DNA from: Pseudomonas graminis
Lineage (GTDB): Bacteria; Pseudomonadota; Gammaproteobacteria; Pseudomonadales; Pseudomonadaceae
Direction of reading: 5' to 3'
Assembly (NCBI RefSeq): GCF_001705435.1
Contig: NZ_MDEN01000068.1
Span: forward strand, 62,001-126,000
DNA length: 64,000 nucleotides
A model generated the notes under the pieces. That model made no database searches. It saw only the letters and a list, made by a program, of their open reading frames with translations, and was not told the origin of the DNA. This document shows, one piece after another, positions 61,991 through 64,000 of the stretch (positions are counted from its first letter, which is position 1; each line of letters opens with the position of its first letter). The position numbers were made by a program, and so were the translations under genes.

Positions 61991-62270
61991 GGGTGCTGCT
62001 CCTGTCTCGGACGATTTACACACCATAGGCAACATTGGCGAAACTGCACGGGTCGGCCGGCGGTTTTGCTACAGACGGCACAAACCCCGATGCTTGAGTC
62101 GGGCCGCCCAGGATCTTTTTCAGCTCATCTGCCGCGGAGGCGGTTTGCGGGGAGAAAAATCAGTAATATGGCGGCACACCGGAACGGGTCGCGTCCTGCT
62201 CCGGGCCTTATCGATGAAACGCCAGACGCCGGACACTCCCGGCCGCGCTGGCCTGGACATAGAGGGTGTC

Positions 62271-63290
62271 ATGGGTAACGACAGCATTAACTGGGACAAG
62301 CTCGGCTTCGACTACATCAAGACCGACAAACGCTACCTGGCTCACTGGCGCGATGGCGAGTGGGACCAAGGCACCCTGACCGAAGACAACGTGCTGCACA
62401 TCAGCGAAGGCTCGACCGCGCTGCATTACGGTCAGCAATGCTTCGAAGGCCTCAAGGCCTATCGCGCCAAAGACGGCTCGATCAACCTCTTCCGCCCCGA
62501 CCAGAACGCCGCGCGCATGCAGCGCAGTTGCAGCCGCCTGTTGATGCCCCATGTGCCGACCGAGCAGTTCATCGAAGCGTGCAAGCAAGTGGTCCGCGCC
62601 AACGAGCGTTTCATCCCGCCGTACGGCACCGGCGGCGCGTTGTACCTGCGCCCGTTCGTGATCGGCGTCGGTGACAACATTGGCGTGCGCGCTGCGCCCG
62701 AGTTCATCTTCTCGGTGTTTTGCATCCCGGTGGGCCCGTACTTCAAGGGCGGCATGAAGCCCCACAACTTCGTCATCTCCAGCTACGACCGCGCCGCACC
62801 ACAAGGCACCGGCGCGGCGAAAGTCGGCGGTAACTATGCCGCGAGCATGATGCCCGGCGCCGAGGCCAAGAAAGCCAACTTCGCCGACGCCATCTACCTC
62901 GATCCGTTGACCCACACCAAGATCGAAGAAGTCGGCTCTGCCAACTTCTTCGGGATCACCCACGACGACCAGTTCATCACCCCGAAATCGCCGTCCGTGC
63001 TGCCAGGCATCACTCGCCTGTCGTTGATCGAACTGGCGCAGAGCCGTCTGGGCCTGAAGGTCACCGAGGGCGAGGTGTTCATCGACAAGCTCGACCTGTT
63101 CAAGGAAGCCGGCGCGTGCGGCACCGCGGCGGTGATCACCCCGATCGGCGGCATCAGCTACAAAGACAAACTGCATGTGTTCCACAGCGAAACCGAGGTC
63201 GGTCCCGTGACCCAGCGCCTGTACAAAGAGCTGACCGGCATTCAGTCCGGGGACATCGAAGGCCCGGCGGGCTGGATCGTCAAAGTCTGA
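62271..63290 (+). CDS. ilvE: Branched-chain amino acid aminotransferase IlvE
   Basis: A 339-residue PLP enzyme that transfers the amino group in the last step of Ile, Leu and Val synthesis and in their breakdown. Seen: fold-type IV signatures with PLP lysine Lys184 in AKVGGNYAASM, LHYGQQCFEGLKAYR, and the C-terminal GTAAVITPIGGI. The length and YKLGGNY-like context resemble the eukaryotic/BCAT type II branch, not the E. coli type. ATG 62271 is the family start; longer in-frame sequence overlaps the HDOD gene. A terminator follows at 63313. Confidence 0.95.
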   Translation: MGNDSINWDKLGFDYIKTDKRYLAHWRDGEWDQGTLTEDNVLHISEGSTALHYGQQCFEGLKAYRAKDGSINLFRPDQNAARMQRSCSRLLMPHVPTEQFIEACKQVVRANERFIPPYGTGGALYLRPFVIGVGDNIGVRAAPEFIFSVFCIPVGPYFKGGMKPHNFVISSYDRAAPQGTGAAKVGGNYAASMMPGAEAKKANFADAIYLDPLTHTKIEEVGSANFFGITHDDQFITPKSPSVLPGITRLSLIELAQSRLGLKVTEGEVFIDKLDLFKEAGACGTAAVITPIGGISYKDKLHVFHSETEVGPVTQRLYKELTGIQSGDIEGPAGWIVKV

Positions 63291-63312
63291 TCCGACGCGT
63301 CTTGCACGTCCG

Positions 63313-63343
63313 AAAACCACCGCCTTGCGCGGTGGTTTTTTTT
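63313..63343 (+). terminator. Rho-independent terminator of ilvE
   Basis: Stem AAAACCACCGC / GCGGTGGTTTT with a short CTTGC loop, followed by a run of T, 22 bases after the ilvE stop. Confidence 0.95.
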
Positions 63344-63544
63344 GCCTTCGATTTGGTCAGGTACGTCATCGCAGACGTCAGGGTATGAAGCCACTGAACT
63401 GATCACCCGGTGCGACGCCGGTGGGTGAGCTAGGGTTCAAGCACGCGCGTTCTTTCAGTGGGCCCGGCTTTGGCGGGTGATTTACCCAATACACCTGCCG
63501 GGAATTGACCGACGTCCGTCACCGACGACAAAAAAGGATACCTC

Positions 63545-64000
63545 ATGCACCCACCCGTCTCGTTCCGTCCCGGCGCTTTCAAGCGGCCGCTGACCCTGTC
63601 CCTCGGCCTGCTCGCCGCCACCCTGGTGTCCAGTGCGTGGGCAGACGACTATCCCCACGCCCAGGAACCCATTGGCACGGTCGAGCAGATCTACGACGGC
63701 GCCATGCTCCCGGACCTGGCGGTCAGCACCTATCGCAATATCGGCCGACTGTTCCCCACCCACACGATCAAGGCCGGCGATCACCCCTATGCGCTCCCGA
63801 AGTCGGATCGGCAACTGCCCAACGTGCGCTTCACCGTCGAGGGCAAAAAGTACGACCTCTATGACTTCGTGGCGCTGGACAGTATTACCGCGATGCTGGT
63901 GATCAAGGACGGCAAGATCGTCTTCGAAACCTACCAGCGCGGCAACACTGAAAAGACCCGCTGGATGTCGATGTCGATGGCCAAGTCCATCACCTCGACC
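63545..64000 (+). CDS. Serine hydrolase, beta-lactamase family (N-terminal part)
   Basis: The first 152 codons of a secreted serine hydrolase related to class C beta-lactamases and D-alanyl-D-alanine carboxypeptidases. Seen: signal peptide PLTLSLGLLAATLVSSAWADD near residues 15-36, and the SxxK nucleophile motif SMAK in MSMSMAKSIT at the very end of the window. AAGGA precedes the ATG at 63545. The gene runs off the right edge, so domains beyond residue 152 and the substrate cannot be judged; the family includes esterases and peptidases as well as beta-lactamases. Confidence 0.85.
   Translation, partial: MHPPVSFRPGAFKRPLTLSLGLLAATLVSSAWADDYPHAQEPIGTVEQIYDGAMLPDLAVSTYRNIGRLFPTHTIKAGDHPYALPKSDRQLPNVRFTVEGKKYDLYDFVALDSITAMLVIKDGKIVFETYQRGNTEKTRWMSMSMAKSITST

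Overview
The window is GC-rich, densely coded DNA that reads as a Pseudomonas chromosome, most likely of the P. fluorescens lineage. The pointers are a cobN plus chlD-type cobaltochelatase, a copA-cueR copper pair with a MerR-type promoter, a selD-selU pair, a bacteriophytochrome, a Pseudomonas-type TreS of 689 residues, and many REP sequences built around the core CCGGCTTnAGCCGGGAAG. No rRNA, tRNA, CRISPR array, phage or IS transposase gene was found. Most genes look like ordinary chromosomal genes in short operons.

Layout. 1-2.5 kb: end of cobN, then a single chlD-type gene with a textbook -1 programmed frameshift signal that should make both the small (ChlI-like) and medium (ChlD-like) chelatase subunits. 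2.5-7.7 kb: a VpsR-like regulator without the sigma-54 contact loop, a nicotinamide riboside import/kinase pair, UppP and small proteins. 7.75-10.5 kb: copA-cueR. 10.6-13.5 kb: a LysR regulator with a run of 14 G in its coding sequence, a 1.3 kb repeat nest and an azoreductase. 13.8-21.6 kb: a secreted hydrolase, a radical-SAM/DUF4130 DNA-metabolism pair behind a near-perfect LexA box, a HAD phosphatase, a dehydrogenase/hydrolase pair, a DUF1615 lipoprotein and a small membrane protein.

21.8-32.6 kb is a signalling island. It holds a stressosome operon (RsbR, RsbS, RsbT, an ATPase-PP2C phosphatase, a histidine kinase and a REC-PAS-kinase-REC hybrid) with tightly overlapping genes. A bacteriophytochrome, a single-domain response regulator and a second hybrid kinase follow. 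No sigma-B-like factor is encoded here, so output probably goes through phosphorelay.

32.7-45.2 kb is mostly metabolic: FKBP isomerase, DUF1349, a semialdehyde dehydrogenase, a Gfo/Idh/MocA oxidoreductase, a MocR regulator divergent from treS, an MFS transporter and selD-selU. 45.2-45.9 kb is a large inverted repeat made of two facing copies of the intergenic repeat family. 45.9-60 kb holds a DUF318 permease, then a co-oriented import cluster tonB-exbB-exbD-TonB receptor-yejABEF, flanked by a DUF2817 metallo-hydrolase; together they look like a self-contained outer-to-inner membrane uptake route for a peptide-like ligand. 60-64 kb: a sirtuin, an HDOD protein, ilvE with a clear terminator, and the start of a serine beta-lactamase-like hydrolase cut by the window end.

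Protein family names come from recognising sequence motifs; no database search was run.
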